A DNA stretch of 64,000 nucleotides from Bacteroidales bacterium UBA7569 (GTDB lineage Bacteria > Bacteroidota > Bacteroidia > Bacteroidales > Paludibacteraceae). Below the pieces are notes generated by a model. It was not told the DNA's origin. It saw only the letters and a program-made list of their open reading frames with translations, and did not search any database. The position numbers were made by a program, and so were the translations under genes. Location: the NCBI GenBank assembly GCA_002477945.1, contig DLLF01000028.1:7745-71744 (forward strand). The letters run 5' to 3'. Every line of letters starts with the position of its first letter. Position 1 is the stretch's first letter. This document shows, in pieces, positions 53,155-62,311 of this stretch.

Positions 53155-55079
53155 TAAATTAACTGTTTTTCAGCCTCCACAGAGCCATCGCTATATGTAT
53201 TTACCAACAGACTGATATGGGTTGATATGGGATAAAGACGACTTGCCACGAGGGTGCGGGTATTGGTTGCGGGATAAAGAACGGCAGAGGGAGAGGCGTC
53301 TTCAAACGTTGTATGACATGACTCGACATCTCCCAAGTCATTGTTCAGCACCACATAGAACTCATCGGAAGCAGACGGGACGGGGTCAGCACGATAATAC
53401 TGTCCGGTAGCCCCCGGGATGGGTTCTCCGTTCTTATACCACTGGAAAGAATGATAGTTTCCCTCCTTGTTATCCACGAAGAGGAAATCGTTCCACTTGC
53501 GGTAGATTTGCACTGTACACGGCTCCGGCGGCGTGACGGAACAATCCTCCACCCTGACTTCAAAGTTGTCGGTGAATGCCACCCTGGAGACAGCATAGGA
53601 AACGGTTTGGAACATAATGTCATCCAGGCAGAAATCGTTGCCTTTCCAATCGGAATTCAGATCGTAGAGACCGATGTAAACATCGGGACAATCGACCGGC
53701 GAACGCCATACAACAGTCTGCTGATGCCACTCGTTGTCATCGGGGAGTGTGTAAGGTTCACCCAAATCGACTTCGGTGGTTACCCCATCATAGGTATAAC
53801 CCAACACGAACTTCAGTTTTGCCGGAGAAGCGTCGTCCGCATTCGGGTTGGCTGCCCAATAGGAGAAATAGTAGATAGAGTCTTGAAAAATGACCAAATC
53901 GGGATTATCAAGAGAAGTGGCTTTCCACGCATACCCACTTTTCCCTGCATCAAACAATCCGAAATAGGAACCGCTATGAGGAAGAACGGGTTCGTAGTAA
54001 TGAGAAAAATAGGAAGCATCGTGTGACAATGCCCAAAGATTGGATGCTTCTGCGTGCGAATCGTAATACTCATTCGGGTCAATACCCACATACACATAGT
54101 CAGACGAGAATGCATCAGCGTTTTCGAATCCGCCGCTAACCATCAGATTTTCCGCTGCGTTCACTACCGTTTTGTATGCGGTCACGCTATACTGACAGGT
54201 TCCGGTCTGTTCCGGAGTAGAGAGATATGAGCGCATCACCTCCGACTCAAGGGTATCGGTTCCGATGGTCCAACGATAAAATTCGGCATTCACAGAGGAG
54301 GAGAGTTGCAACTTTTCTCCCTGACAAAGGGTTATTGTAGTAGTTTTTTCACATACAGGTGCGGGAGCCGTGAGGTTATACGTTTTTTCCTCTACCAATG
54401 CCGTACAAGCCACATCGGAATAGAGTGCCACCGTTATAGAGAACGGATCGCCTTCCGCCACGGCAAGCCCTGTGAGCGTATAAGACCAGGGAGACTGAGG
54501 GGTTTTGATCTGTTTGGCATCCGTCATGTGCGATGAAGAAATCTTCAGTCCACAAGGGGCACCATCGAACCAGATAAGCAGTTCCGCATTATACACGTTA
54601 TCGGCACAATTGTAGGAAAGCGTTGCCAAGACATCCGTGAGGGCGGAAGTACCCGATACGGAAGGTTGTGCCGCCCAATGTCCTGTTTGTCCATTCTCGG
54701 AATCAATGACATAGTAGGGTTTTGCCGATGAAGACCAAAGTACATCCTCTGTATGGTTGGAGAGTTGGTTGGTGTAATAGGCCTCTGTCTCGGAATTGCT
54801 ATAGCAGAAACGGATATTGTCCTGCGTACGGTCCTGAGCAGTGGTAGTATATTGATAGACGCCATCTATTCCTTCAACAGGCGACATCTTATAGGAACCG
54901 GAAGGCTGCCCTGTGCATGAACCTGAGAAATAGATATAATACGCCTTGCAGCAGCACCAATGTTGCGTTACATCCAAATAGATTGTTGTGCCTTTGGGTA
55001 TATCACCCGCCGAAACGGTTGCACAGAAACAAAACAGCGCACAAACAAGTGCCAAACAATTATATATATATTTGCGCAT
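53151..55079 (-). CDS. Secreted surface protein, paralogue of the 51460-53154 product
   Basis: 642 residues. Signal peptide (YNCLALVCALFCFCATVSA). The N-terminal domain begins with an unusual CCC cluster (TQHWCCCKAYYIYFSGSC) and resembles a carbohydrate-binding or starch-module fold only loosely. The module from NLMVSGGFENADAFSSDYVY to GNDFCLDDIMFQ is clearly homologous to the neighbour. The C-terminus has the Ig-like FQWYKNGEPIPGATGQYY and ends TYSDGSVEAEKQLIY. It lies 15 nt after the OmpA-fusion gene and overlaps the next by 4 nt. Confidence 0.72.
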   Translation of the reverse strand: MRKYIYNCLALVCALFCFCATVSAGDIPKGTTIYLDVTQHWCCCKAYYIYFSGSCTGQPSGSYKMSPVEGIDGVYQYTTTAQDRTQDNIRFCYSNSETEAYYTNQLSNHTEDVLWSSSAKPYYVIDSENGQTGHWAAQPSVSGTSALTDVLATLSYNCADNVYNAELLIWFDGAPCGLKISSSHMTDAKQIKTPQSPWSYTLTGLAVAEGDPFSITVALYSDVACTALVEEKTYNLTAPAPVCEKTTTITLCQGEKLQLSSSVNAEFYRWTIGTDTLESEVMRSYLSTPEQTGTCQYSVTAYKTVVNAAENLMVSGGFENADAFSSDYVYVGIDPNEYYDSHAEASNLWALSHDASYFSHYYEPVLPHSGSYFGLFDAGKSGYAWKATSLDNPDLVIFQDSIYYFSYWAANPNADDASPAKLKFVLGYTYDGVTTEVDLGEPYTLPDDNEWHQQTVVWRSPVDCPDVYIGLYDLNSDWKGNDFCLDDIMFQTVSYAVSRVAFTDNFEVRVEDCSVTPPEPCTVQIYRKWNDFLFVDNKEGNYHSFQWYKNGEPIPGATGQYYRADPVPSASDEFYVVLNNDLGDVESCHTTFEDASPSAVLYPATNTRTLVASRLYPISTHISLLVNTYSDGSVEAEKQLIY

Positions 55080-55094
55080 AGTAGTATATTGTTA

Positions 55095-56888
55095 TTATCT
55101 CGGGTTTTCATCAACAGGTATAATCTCGGTGCGCCGGTCAAGGGCAATGGTATGTACGGAACCTTCTCCCGCATCGTACTGAATATCGGAAGAGTGTGCT
55201 TCGACTTGTATTTGCGAAACAGAAACGCCCTTTGCCACAAGCATATCCGCTATGGCTTTCGCACGATTTTCGGAGAGGATACGATTCTTACGCGCACTAC
55301 CTTCCTTGCTGGCATGTCCGGAGACAATAATCTTTTGGTCAGGGTTCTCAATCAGGACAGCCGCAATTTTATCCAGGATGTCTGCCGGTTGCAACTTCGG
55401 CTCCACAGAGTTGACATCGAACCATATAACAGACTTGTGCATCAGACGAACGATTTGCTTAGCCGCTTCCTTCTTAGGTTTCCGGACAATCTCCTGACGA
55501 GGTTGCAAGGAGAAAGTCGTATCGCACAACTGGTATTTCTCATAAGTAGGTTCGGCAGGCTTCGGTTTCGGGATATGATGCCAAGAGATACCCACCGTTA
55601 ATCCGACAGCCCAAGGGCGCACTGCCTTGACAAAATCGGAAGCCAATTCTCCTTTGTATTCATTCATGAAAGCATGCCTGCGATCCACACCATCCTCCAC
55701 AGATGCCGCAGGTTGTTGCCATCCGACAGGCTGTTGCTGTTCATTATTCAAGTTCAGGCAATTCATTTGGAAATAAGCGCCACAAAGCAAGTCCAACTGT
55801 TTGGACAAAGGAATCATCAATCCCATCTTTGCATCTGCAGCCAAAGCCACTTTTTTGAGATGCAGTTCGTGGCGGTCACGAACAAATTCGGAACCAATCT
55901 GCTCCGTATAGAAATCCCTATCGGTTTGGTCTTTGATAAGCATACCCCACTGCGGATAGTCGCCCTGATGTTCCAAGGAACCGCTCTTGAGAGCCCACTT
56001 GCTATAAACAGGCATTCCTACACGTATGCCAACGCCCGCATAAAGACGCCAATTCTTGTCGTTGACGGGGTATTGGCATTGGATTCCAACAGGCAATTCG
56101 ACAATATGCGTCACCTGCTGTTCCGTCCAATCGTGGGTCAGAGCAAGGTGGTTATAGAGTTCGCCATCGGAGTCGCCCACGCTGTTCCAGCGATTGGTGT
56201 TATTCAGCCTGCCGTAACTGCCGTAACCAGAGAAAGCAATACCGACATTGAAGCCCCAGTTCTCATGGAAATAGCAGGCATACTGCACTTGCAGGAGTCC
56301 TGAGAAATCACCGAGATTCTTTCCGACCTTTGTGCCTGCATCATCACGGAGGGAATATCCCATGGAGCCGTAACCTGCACCCAGCATAGTCTGCACATAA
56401 TGCCCTTTTTGCGTCGGTTCAGGAGCAGGCTGCTCCTCGGGTTCAATACGCTGCGTCACCATTTTGCAGACCACAGAGAAAGTGGTGTCCTGATAGGTCT
56501 TCACTATCTTTTCCTCGTCTTCTTCAACTACGGAAGGCTGCAGTGCAGGTGACTGAAACGTGACGGGCGGAACCGGTATATTGGTGATTTTGATGACCGA
56601 CCGTTTGGCTTTCACAATATATTGTTTGCCCAATATCTTCCTAATAGCAGAAAGAGCGGATGCCTCTTTGAACTTACGATTGACAGGCGCAGCCAAATCA
56701 AGATCCGCTTCCGAATAATCAATGATGTAATCCGTGCGTTTGCCTATGTCTTGCAAGACCTCCTGCAGGGGAACATTCACATAAGTCTTCGTCAGTTTCT
56801 TGTGCTGTGTTTTCTTCTTTTGTGCGGCCTGTGCTCCACATAGAGCCAAGAGCAAACACAAGAAAAGTGAAAGGAATCGGTTATTCAT
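55095..56888 (-). CDS. STN-beta-barrel-OmpA fusion protein
   Basis: 597 residues in three parts after a signal peptide (NNRFLSLFLCLLLALCGAQA). Residues about 33-102 match an STN (secretin/TonB N-terminal) domain: YVNVPLQEVLQDIGKRTDYII and ILGKQYIVKAKRSVIKI. Residues about 165-435 are a barrel-like region homologous to the gene at 50513. Residues about 480-597 are an OmpA peptidoglycan-binding domain (NPDQKIIVSGHASKEGS, NRILSENRAKAIADML, DRRTEIIPV). Such a protein could span the outer membrane and grip the cell wall while the STN domain contacts a periplasmic partner. That is inference. It follows the giant gene after 52 nt. Confidence 0.75.
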   Translation of the reverse strand: MNNRFLSLFLCLLLALCGAQAAQKKKTQHKKLTKTYVNVPLQEVLQDIGKRTDYIIDYSEADLDLAAPVNRKFKEASALSAIRKILGKQYIVKAKRSVIKITNIPVPPVTFQSPALQPSVVEEDEEKIVKTYQDTTFSVVCKMVTQRIEPEEQPAPEPTQKGHYVQTMLGAGYGSMGYSLRDDAGTKVGKNLGDFSGLLQVQYACYFHENWGFNVGIAFSGYGSYGRLNNTNRWNSVGDSDGELYNHLALTHDWTEQQVTHIVELPVGIQCQYPVNDKNWRLYAGVGIRVGMPVYSKWALKSGSLEHQGDYPQWGMLIKDQTDRDFYTEQIGSEFVRDRHELHLKKVALAADAKMGLMIPLSKQLDLLCGAYFQMNCLNLNNEQQQPVGWQQPAASVEDGVDRRHAFMNEYKGELASDFVKAVRPWAVGLTVGISWHHIPKPKPAEPTYEKYQLCDTTFSLQPRQEIVRKPKKEAAKQIVRLMHKSVIWFDVNSVEPKLQPADILDKIAAVLIENPDQKIIVSGHASKEGSARKNRILSENRAKAIADMLVAKGVSVSQIQVEAHSSDIQYDAGEGSVHTIALDRRTEIIPVDENPR

Positions 56889-56940
56889 TGTAAATCACTT
56901 CTTTTCGGCACCTGCGCGCCATCTTTTATAGTTTGTTTTG

Positions 56941-59900
56941 TTACTTACATATTCTACCCAAGGCATCATAAACATTCGTTCCGTAGCGGATGAACAATTC
57001 ACCATCAATCATGTACTTCGTTACGGTGTCATACCCAACCGCCTCCGTTATGGTGTTTGTCACCACCCGACGATTGTTCACCTCAATGGCAAAACGCTTT
57101 TCATAGTTGCCCTTGGTCAAGTCCACCGCATAATCACCAAAGAGCAAATTGGTGCGCGTATTGTCTTGGTAGTCCACCAGCACGACCTCCAAACCATCCG
57201 TGCCATCGGGAAGAGTCAGCGTATAAATGCCGTCTTCTGCAACAACGAGACCCAGCGGGATTGTCACATTTCGGCTTACAGGGAGTACGTTCGCTGCCAC
57301 ACGGATGTTGTCTCCGAGTGTCATAGAATAGATATTGGCTCCCGCCTTATCTTGCTTTGCGAGGTCAGTATTCATATCGAAAGCAGCCGTAGCATTATCC
57401 TCCTGCATACGGAGATAGGTACGATCAAGGGTCTTTTCTCCTTGTTTCATACTAAGGCACACCGTGTGAGACTCTGTTGGTTCAGCAGATCCGGCATATT
57501 GTTTGGCAGCCAACTGATTGGGAAGCACGCCCTCCATGGTAGGATTCACCCAATCCATCAATCCTGCAAACTGCACGAGATAGGAGCGCATGCTAAGGAA
57601 CTTCACATCGGTGGCAGGGGAGGCAGTAAACGAACTTGTTTCCGGCTCGTATTCATACAAGAAGCCCACCTTGTATTCACCTATTTGCCGTGCAGGCATC
57701 GGGTTCCCGAACTCATCCAAGTTGGCGTACGACGGTATGCCCATCAGGTTCCAGTTGGAGTCGTAGATGTAGCGGTTGTCACGTTCGATTGTACACTTAT
57801 GTTCGGGATAGTCGATTGATTCCACCGTGCCGGTGATGGTCATGGGTTCTGTGTTTGCCGACGGGAAATAGATACTTACATCTCTGTTATTATGCGTGAA
57901 CTGCTCATTTTTAATTTTTTTCCAGTCGATGTCAACAACATATCCTTTACCTTTCTCAAGCACGACGCCATTGGTTTCCCAATAGTGTTTCCAATAGGTG
58001 GGAGAATCGGACCAACAGCCATTTTTGGCGCGGGCGGCACCATCGTAGTACTGAATGGCATAGTCCACACCATACGTACCGCAGCCGAAGACTTCGGAGA
58101 GACGGACATCAAACGGGAACGACACCCAATAGACTGTTTTTTCTTTTGAAGACACACTGCTTTCCAGATACTGCTTTGTAAGCGTCAAAACGCAGTAGGC
58201 ATTATTCACCTCTCCGATAGTCAAGTCGTTCGGATTAAACACCAATTGCTTGGCTTCCCCTTGGTTTTCACGAATTATCATCAGATCGGTCTGTATGGTT
58301 TCGCCCGATGTTATCTCTCCGTCGGGAATCCATGCGCATATCAGGTGGTTCGTCTTAAAATCGTAGATGACACGGATATTGTATGAGTTGCCGTTAGTTC
58401 CCTCTATAAACAGGAATGTGTTCTCATCGGAGAAGTCACCTTCCAATCCCTTGAAATATTGGTTCACATTTGCATAAGGTGCCTTTATTTTGACACGTGT
58501 GTTGGGGTCGGCTTTCACATCCAGCCGATACACCCAGTTCTGTTGGTCAGCGAACTGCATTTCCGTCCGTTGCGTTCCATTTGTATCATAGATACCATGG
58601 TCGCTCAACAATGACAGGTTGTTTCCTGCTCCTGCGAGAAAAGCGCGATTGGTGGTATTATCGTAACTATTCCACATAAAGCGTATGTTGGCATCGTTAT
58701 TCAGTTTACCCGTTGCGGTCACAAAATCATGGGTGGCTTCATAGTCTGACTGCACGAGCGTATCCGTCAGGCAGTAACTGTAGTCGTTTGCCACTACGAA
58801 GTTAAGGTTTGTCCCCGCCGTTGTCCAATGGCAGCAATAGTGGTCGAAGTCCTCGTGCCGACTGGCATAGTCGGAGTACCAAAAGCGGTTCTGGAGTTGG
58901 CTCTTCGCAGACAGGTATTCCCAACCGGCTTTGGAAGCATCGGAGCGTATAAAATAGTTCCCATCATATTTCATTGTCTCTTCAACGGACAGAACAGCAG
59001 AGGTACCATTCTGCCGTATCACGAAGTTATAGACACCGTTGCCCGTTATCTGCGGCATTGCCTTTACGTCTAAGGTGCTTATGGTGCGCCATTGCATCGT
59101 GTTGCCTTCGGTTTCATATTCTTGCAGCCAGACTTCGCAATTCAAAGGGTTTGCGGACTCGACTTCTGCATTTTTCACATAGGGACGGACATGCAGGCTC
59201 ACCGTATCATTCAGAGGCGATTCAGTCGTGGCATCGAGGCGTTGGCGAATGGAATGAGACGGGTGGAATTTCTTCACGGCATTGCCGTTCCTTTCCACAT
59301 ACACCAAACGATATTCGGTAGCAGGGAACAGGATGTCGATTATCACTTTACCATCCGACAAGTGGAGGTTGAAAGTATATTCTCCCGTAATCGTCGGGGT
59401 GAAAGTTATCCCCGCAGGATTACCACTTTCCCATTGATACAGCAAGCAGTTTACTGTTTCTCCCGTAAGGACATTTCCTGCATCGGCTCCTCTGCTGAAC
59501 TTGTCCCCGTTGTCGTTCTCCACATAGAAAGTATAGGCCGTTCCTTCCGTCAGGTTCTCTATCAGAGAGAACGAGAACCCGCCCGGGGCGGACGTTGTGA
59601 AGTAGGTCTTGCCGGTTGTATGGGTTGCCGTGTTTGCCAGCACCAACTGATATCCTGCATTCGTTGCGTTGTAACGCATCCAGATACCTTTATCATGGTA
59701 GGTTGTCGAGTTCACAGATTGCGTTGCACCGCCTCTTTCCGAGACAAACATTTGCAGAGCCTCTTTGTGGTCGGCACGGTAGATTGCCTCACATTGGTAG
59801 AAGTCGTCCCAGCCGGCTTGTCCGCCATTATTATTGAAAGCGATATAAGAGAACGTCTGACTATTGGTAAGCGCATAGGCATAGACACTATCGTTCACCC

Positions 59901-61536
59901 TCTGCATCTCTCCATACTCAATTCTATTATTCTGAGGGTGTACGCCTTTGCTATTTTCCCACGGGCTATTGCTAAACGTATAGACGTACTTCTCGTTCCA
60001 AGTGTTGCAATCGTTGGGTTTGAGGTACACCATCCGCGCCTGCTTGAACTTCACATACACGGTGTTGTTGGTTGCAGTTACTTGCGGGAGTGTGTATGTG
60101 TCCCCCGTTCCTGCGGAGGCTATCTGCAGCAAACCGGCTGCATCGCTATACCAACCTTCGATGGTATAACCCGTAGCAGGCTTCGCTGTGAATGTTACCG
60201 ATGTAACGGAGGAACCCGAATAGACGGTACTGCCTTCGGAGACTGCCGTTATCCCGCCGCCTATATTATCCACGACCCCAAAGGTGACGGGGTAAGGTTC
60301 GGTTTCTTCCTTTGTCAAGCAGATTTTCGTACCATCGAAACGTATGGTTATCTCCGTTGTTTCGGAGAGTTTTACTGCTACATTGTCGCCATTTTTGTAG
60401 AATTCCACATTACTACAGTCTGCGTTTACAGCACCATATCCCCAACTCCGGCTCCAAGTTCCTACAGTAACTTTGAACTGGTACTCTGTGTTTGCTTGCG
60501 CAGTGAATGTAACAGCACCATCCGTCACAGGTTTCGCGGAGGGGTTCCATGAGCCTGTGAGTCCTAATGCCGAATGAAAAGCGTCATTACCGGTGACGTA
60601 ATACGTGACTGAGGACGAAGTCTCCGTCCATTTGGCATACAGCGTTATGTCGGAGGTCACTGCGGTGTTGAAATCCCACTTATTGGAGCAGGACGCTTCC
60701 TTGTACCAACCACCGAACGTATAGCCTTCGGCGGCGGGAGCGGTCGGTTCTGCGGCTTTGCCACCACTTTCTATAGTCTGTGCGGCGGGTGCCGTACCAT
60801 GCCCATTGGCATTGAAAGTGACGGTATAAGTAGTTACGGAAACAGGGTATGTAACAGTCAGCGCGGAAGAAGCATAGTCCCACGTGAAGACATAACTTCC
60901 TGCTACCGTCATATCAATTTTTGCATTGCCACCGAGATTCTTTCCGAAAGGGATGTTTGTGCAATTGGAACTTGTGATAGTGGTACCCGAAGCAACATTC
61001 CACCACTCTGCCTGGTCATCCGATTCGCAAGATTTCAGTTTCTTTATACCGAACTCCTTCCCTATACTCGGGGAACTGACGGTGATTGTGCATGAAGCCG
61101 TCGTCTCGTCCTCCGACTTGGTCATCTTGACCGATGACCAGTTGCTGTTCGATATGTTGCTATGGATAGCAAGACAGGGTGCAGAAGGTGGCGTATATTC
61201 CTGCCAACCACTATTGTAAACATACAGCGGTTTTAAAGCATCCCAACTTAAATCTCCTGTTTTACAATTGTCACTACCACAATTGAATATAACATTTCCC
61301 ACATTATCACACCCCGTTTCATACATATATATGTTATCCGTTCCCATATTGGTCATCTGCACTCCAGGCCAACCAGAAGTAGCACAAGAACTATTCCACG
61401 TGTATATGTACACATTGCTCCAATTGGAAGTATTCTTGAAATATACCGTAGCGGCACTCAGGCTCACGGAAGTAAGCATTGCAAGCAAGCCCGAGAGCAG
61501 ATATTTGCGCAGTCCGTGTTTCATATTATGATTCAT
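56941..61536 (-). CDS. Giant secreted multi-module protein with starch-binding-like and InlB-type repeats
   Basis: 1531 residues. Signal peptide (RKYLLSGLLAMLTSVSLSAA). Residues about 30-115: CBM26-like module (VYFKNTSNWSNVYIYTW, GWPGVQM, VIFNCGSDNCKTGDL). Residues about 240-305: a Listeria-Bacteroides/InlB-type repeat (AAEGYTFGGWYKEASCSNKW, DITLYAKW). A second, looser one is at 415-500. The remainder has no recognised domain but contains VYWVSFPFDVRLSEVF and LMGIPSYANL, which recur in large Bacteroidota surface proteins. The end (GELFIRYGTNVYDALGRICK) is a short conserved tail and not a full T9SS type A domain. Probably a surface glycan-binding protein. Confidence 0.72.
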   Translation of the reverse strand: MNHNMKHGLRKYLLSGLLAMLTSVSLSAATVYFKNTSNWSNVYIYTWNSSCATSGWPGVQMTNMGTDNIYMYETGCDNVGNVIFNCGSDNCKTGDLSWDALKPLYVYNSGWQEYTPPSAPCLAIHSNISNSNWSSVKMTKSEDETTASCTITVSSPSIGKEFGIKKLKSCESDDQAEWWNVASGTTITSSNCTNIPFGKNLGGNAKIDMTVAGSYVFTWDYASSALTVTYPVSVTTYTVTFNANGHGTAPAAQTIESGGKAAEPTAPAAEGYTFGGWYKEASCSNKWDFNTAVTSDITLYAKWTETSSSVTYYVTGNDAFHSALGLTGSWNPSAKPVTDGAVTFTAQANTEYQFKVTVGTWSRSWGYGAVNADCSNVEFYKNGDNVAVKLSETTEITIRFDGTKICLTKEETEPYPVTFGVVDNIGGGITAVSEGSTVYSGSSVTSVTFTAKPATGYTIEGWYSDAAGLLQIASAGTGDTYTLPQVTATNNTVYVKFKQARMVYLKPNDCNTWNEKYVYTFSNSPWENSKGVHPQNNRIEYGEMQRVNDSVYAYALTNSQTFSYIAFNNNGGQAGWDDFYQCEAIYRADHKEALQMFVSERGGATQSVNSTTYHDKGIWMRYNATNAGYQLVLANTATHTTGKTYFTTSAPGGFSFSLIENLTEGTAYTFYVENDNGDKFSRGADAGNVLTGETVNCLLYQWESGNPAGITFTPTITGEYTFNLHLSDGKVIIDILFPATEYRLVYVERNGNAVKKFHPSHSIRQRLDATTESPLNDTVSLHVRPYVKNAEVESANPLNCEVWLQEYETEGNTMQWRTISTLDVKAMPQITGNGVYNFVIRQNGTSAVLSVEETMKYDGNYFIRSDASKAGWEYLSAKSQLQNRFWYSDYASRHEDFDHYCCHWTTAGTNLNFVVANDYSYCLTDTLVQSDYEATHDFVTATGKLNNDANIRFMWNSYDNTTNRAFLAGAGNNLSLLSDHGIYDTNGTQRTEMQFADQQNWVYRLDVKADPNTRVKIKAPYANVNQYFKGLEGDFSDENTFLFIEGTNGNSYNIRVIYDFKTNHLICAWIPDGEITSGETIQTDLMIIRENQGEAKQLVFNPNDLTIGEVNNAYCVLTLTKQYLESSVSSKEKTVYWVSFPFDVRLSEVFGCGTYGVDYAIQYYDGAARAKNGCWSDSPTYWKHYWETNGVVLEKGKGYVVDIDWKKIKNEQFTHNNRDVSIYFPSANTEPMTITGTVESIDYPEHKCTIERDNRYIYDSNWNLMGIPSYANLDEFGNPMPARQIGEYKVGFLYEYEPETSSFTASPATDVKFLSMRSYLVQFAGLMDWVNPTMEGVLPNQLAAKQYAGSAEPTESHTVCLSMKQGEKTLDRTYLRMQEDNATAAFDMNTDLAKQDKAGANIYSMTLGDNIRVAANVLPVSRNVTIPLGLVVAEDGIYTLTLPDGTDGLEVVLVDYQDNTRTNLLFGDYAVDLTKGNYEKRFAIEVNNRRVVTNTITEAVGYDTVTKYMIDGELFIRYGTNVYDALGRICK

Positions 61537-61582
61537 ATTCTCCGTTTTCCGTTATAGTATTGTTTGTTTACACAGTCTCTTG

Positions 61583-62227
61583 TCAATCCATCTTTTTCAG
61601 TTCTTTCTTCTTCCGGTATATTGCCCAGCCTCCATAGAACAAGGCAAACAGGAAGAGTATATATCCTTCGCCGACAGGAGACAATTCGGAACGGTTAGGA
61701 TCATCCCCTGAAGAGCCGCCCATCCCCTCACCACTACCGCCAAGACGGCGTCTGTCCGAGTGTCCTGCGGTTGTTGCCTCATCGGGATCCTCTACAGAAG
61801 CTGCCACACGGCGGAGAGCCATTTGTTTGGTGGTGACCGCAGAAACGGCCGGAAGCGGTTCTTTCCTTATCTTTTCCATTGTTACAGCAGAAAGGGTTGA
61901 CGACGCCTTGCTTTCCACTGACTTGACAGCGACACTTCTACTTCCATTCCATTGTCCGACATTTCCCCCAGTAATGGTGACGCAGCCAGCAGAACAGTTT
62001 GCCTCTGCCGTTTCATAGAGTTGCACACCATTTTTCCATTCGGGCATTTGCACAGGCGCAGGGGCGGACACAACTTGCACCTTGCTGTTGCGCACCTCCT
62101 GCTTGTACTCATCGATCACCGTACCTTTCAGCGGCAACAGCACCGGCAACTGTTCCGCAGCCGAAGCCACAGAAGAGAGGAACAATGATATTACCAGCAA
62201 CACGTGTTTCATGGTGTATGTTTTCAT
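61583..62227 (-). CDS. Small secreted protein with Gly/Ser linker, membrane helix and basic tail
   Basis: 214 residues of no recognised family. Signal peptide KHVLLVISLFLSSVASA. A middle region includes two Cys (NCSAGCVTITGG). The C-terminus has a Gly-rich stretch (RRRLGGSGEGMGGSSGDD), then SPVGEGYILFLFALFYGGWAIY and the basic RKKKELKKMD. This tail parallels that of the 3479-4000 product, which also sits next to a giant cargo gene. It lies between two genes for starch-module proteins. ATGs at 62227 and 62212 are both possible. Confidence 0.62.
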   Translation of the reverse strand: MKTYTMKHVLLVISLFLSSVASAAEQLPVLLPLKGTVIDEYKQEVRNSKVQVVSAPAPVQMPEWKNGVQLYETAEANCSAGCVTITGGNVGQWNGSRSVAVKSVESKASSTLSAVTMEKIRKEPLPAVSAVTTKQMALRRVAASVEDPDEATTAGHSDRRRLGGSGEGMGGSSGDDPNRSELSPVGEGYILFLFALFYGGWAIYRKKKELKKMD

Positions 62228-62261
62228 TTCGCCGTGAATAGCCACCCTTTGACGGATTGCA

Positions 62262-62291
62262 GTGGGGATAGGTATTACTGCCTATCCCCAC
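62262..62291 (-). promoter_or_regulatory. Intercistronic hairpin
   Basis: Perfect 11-bp inverted repeat GTGGGGATAGG/CCTATCCCCAC with an 8-nt loop, between the first and second genes of the operon, without a T-run. It may stabilise the upstream message or weaken read-through. Confidence 0.6.
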
Positions 62292-62311
62292 CGACCCAAA
62301 AACAACATCTA

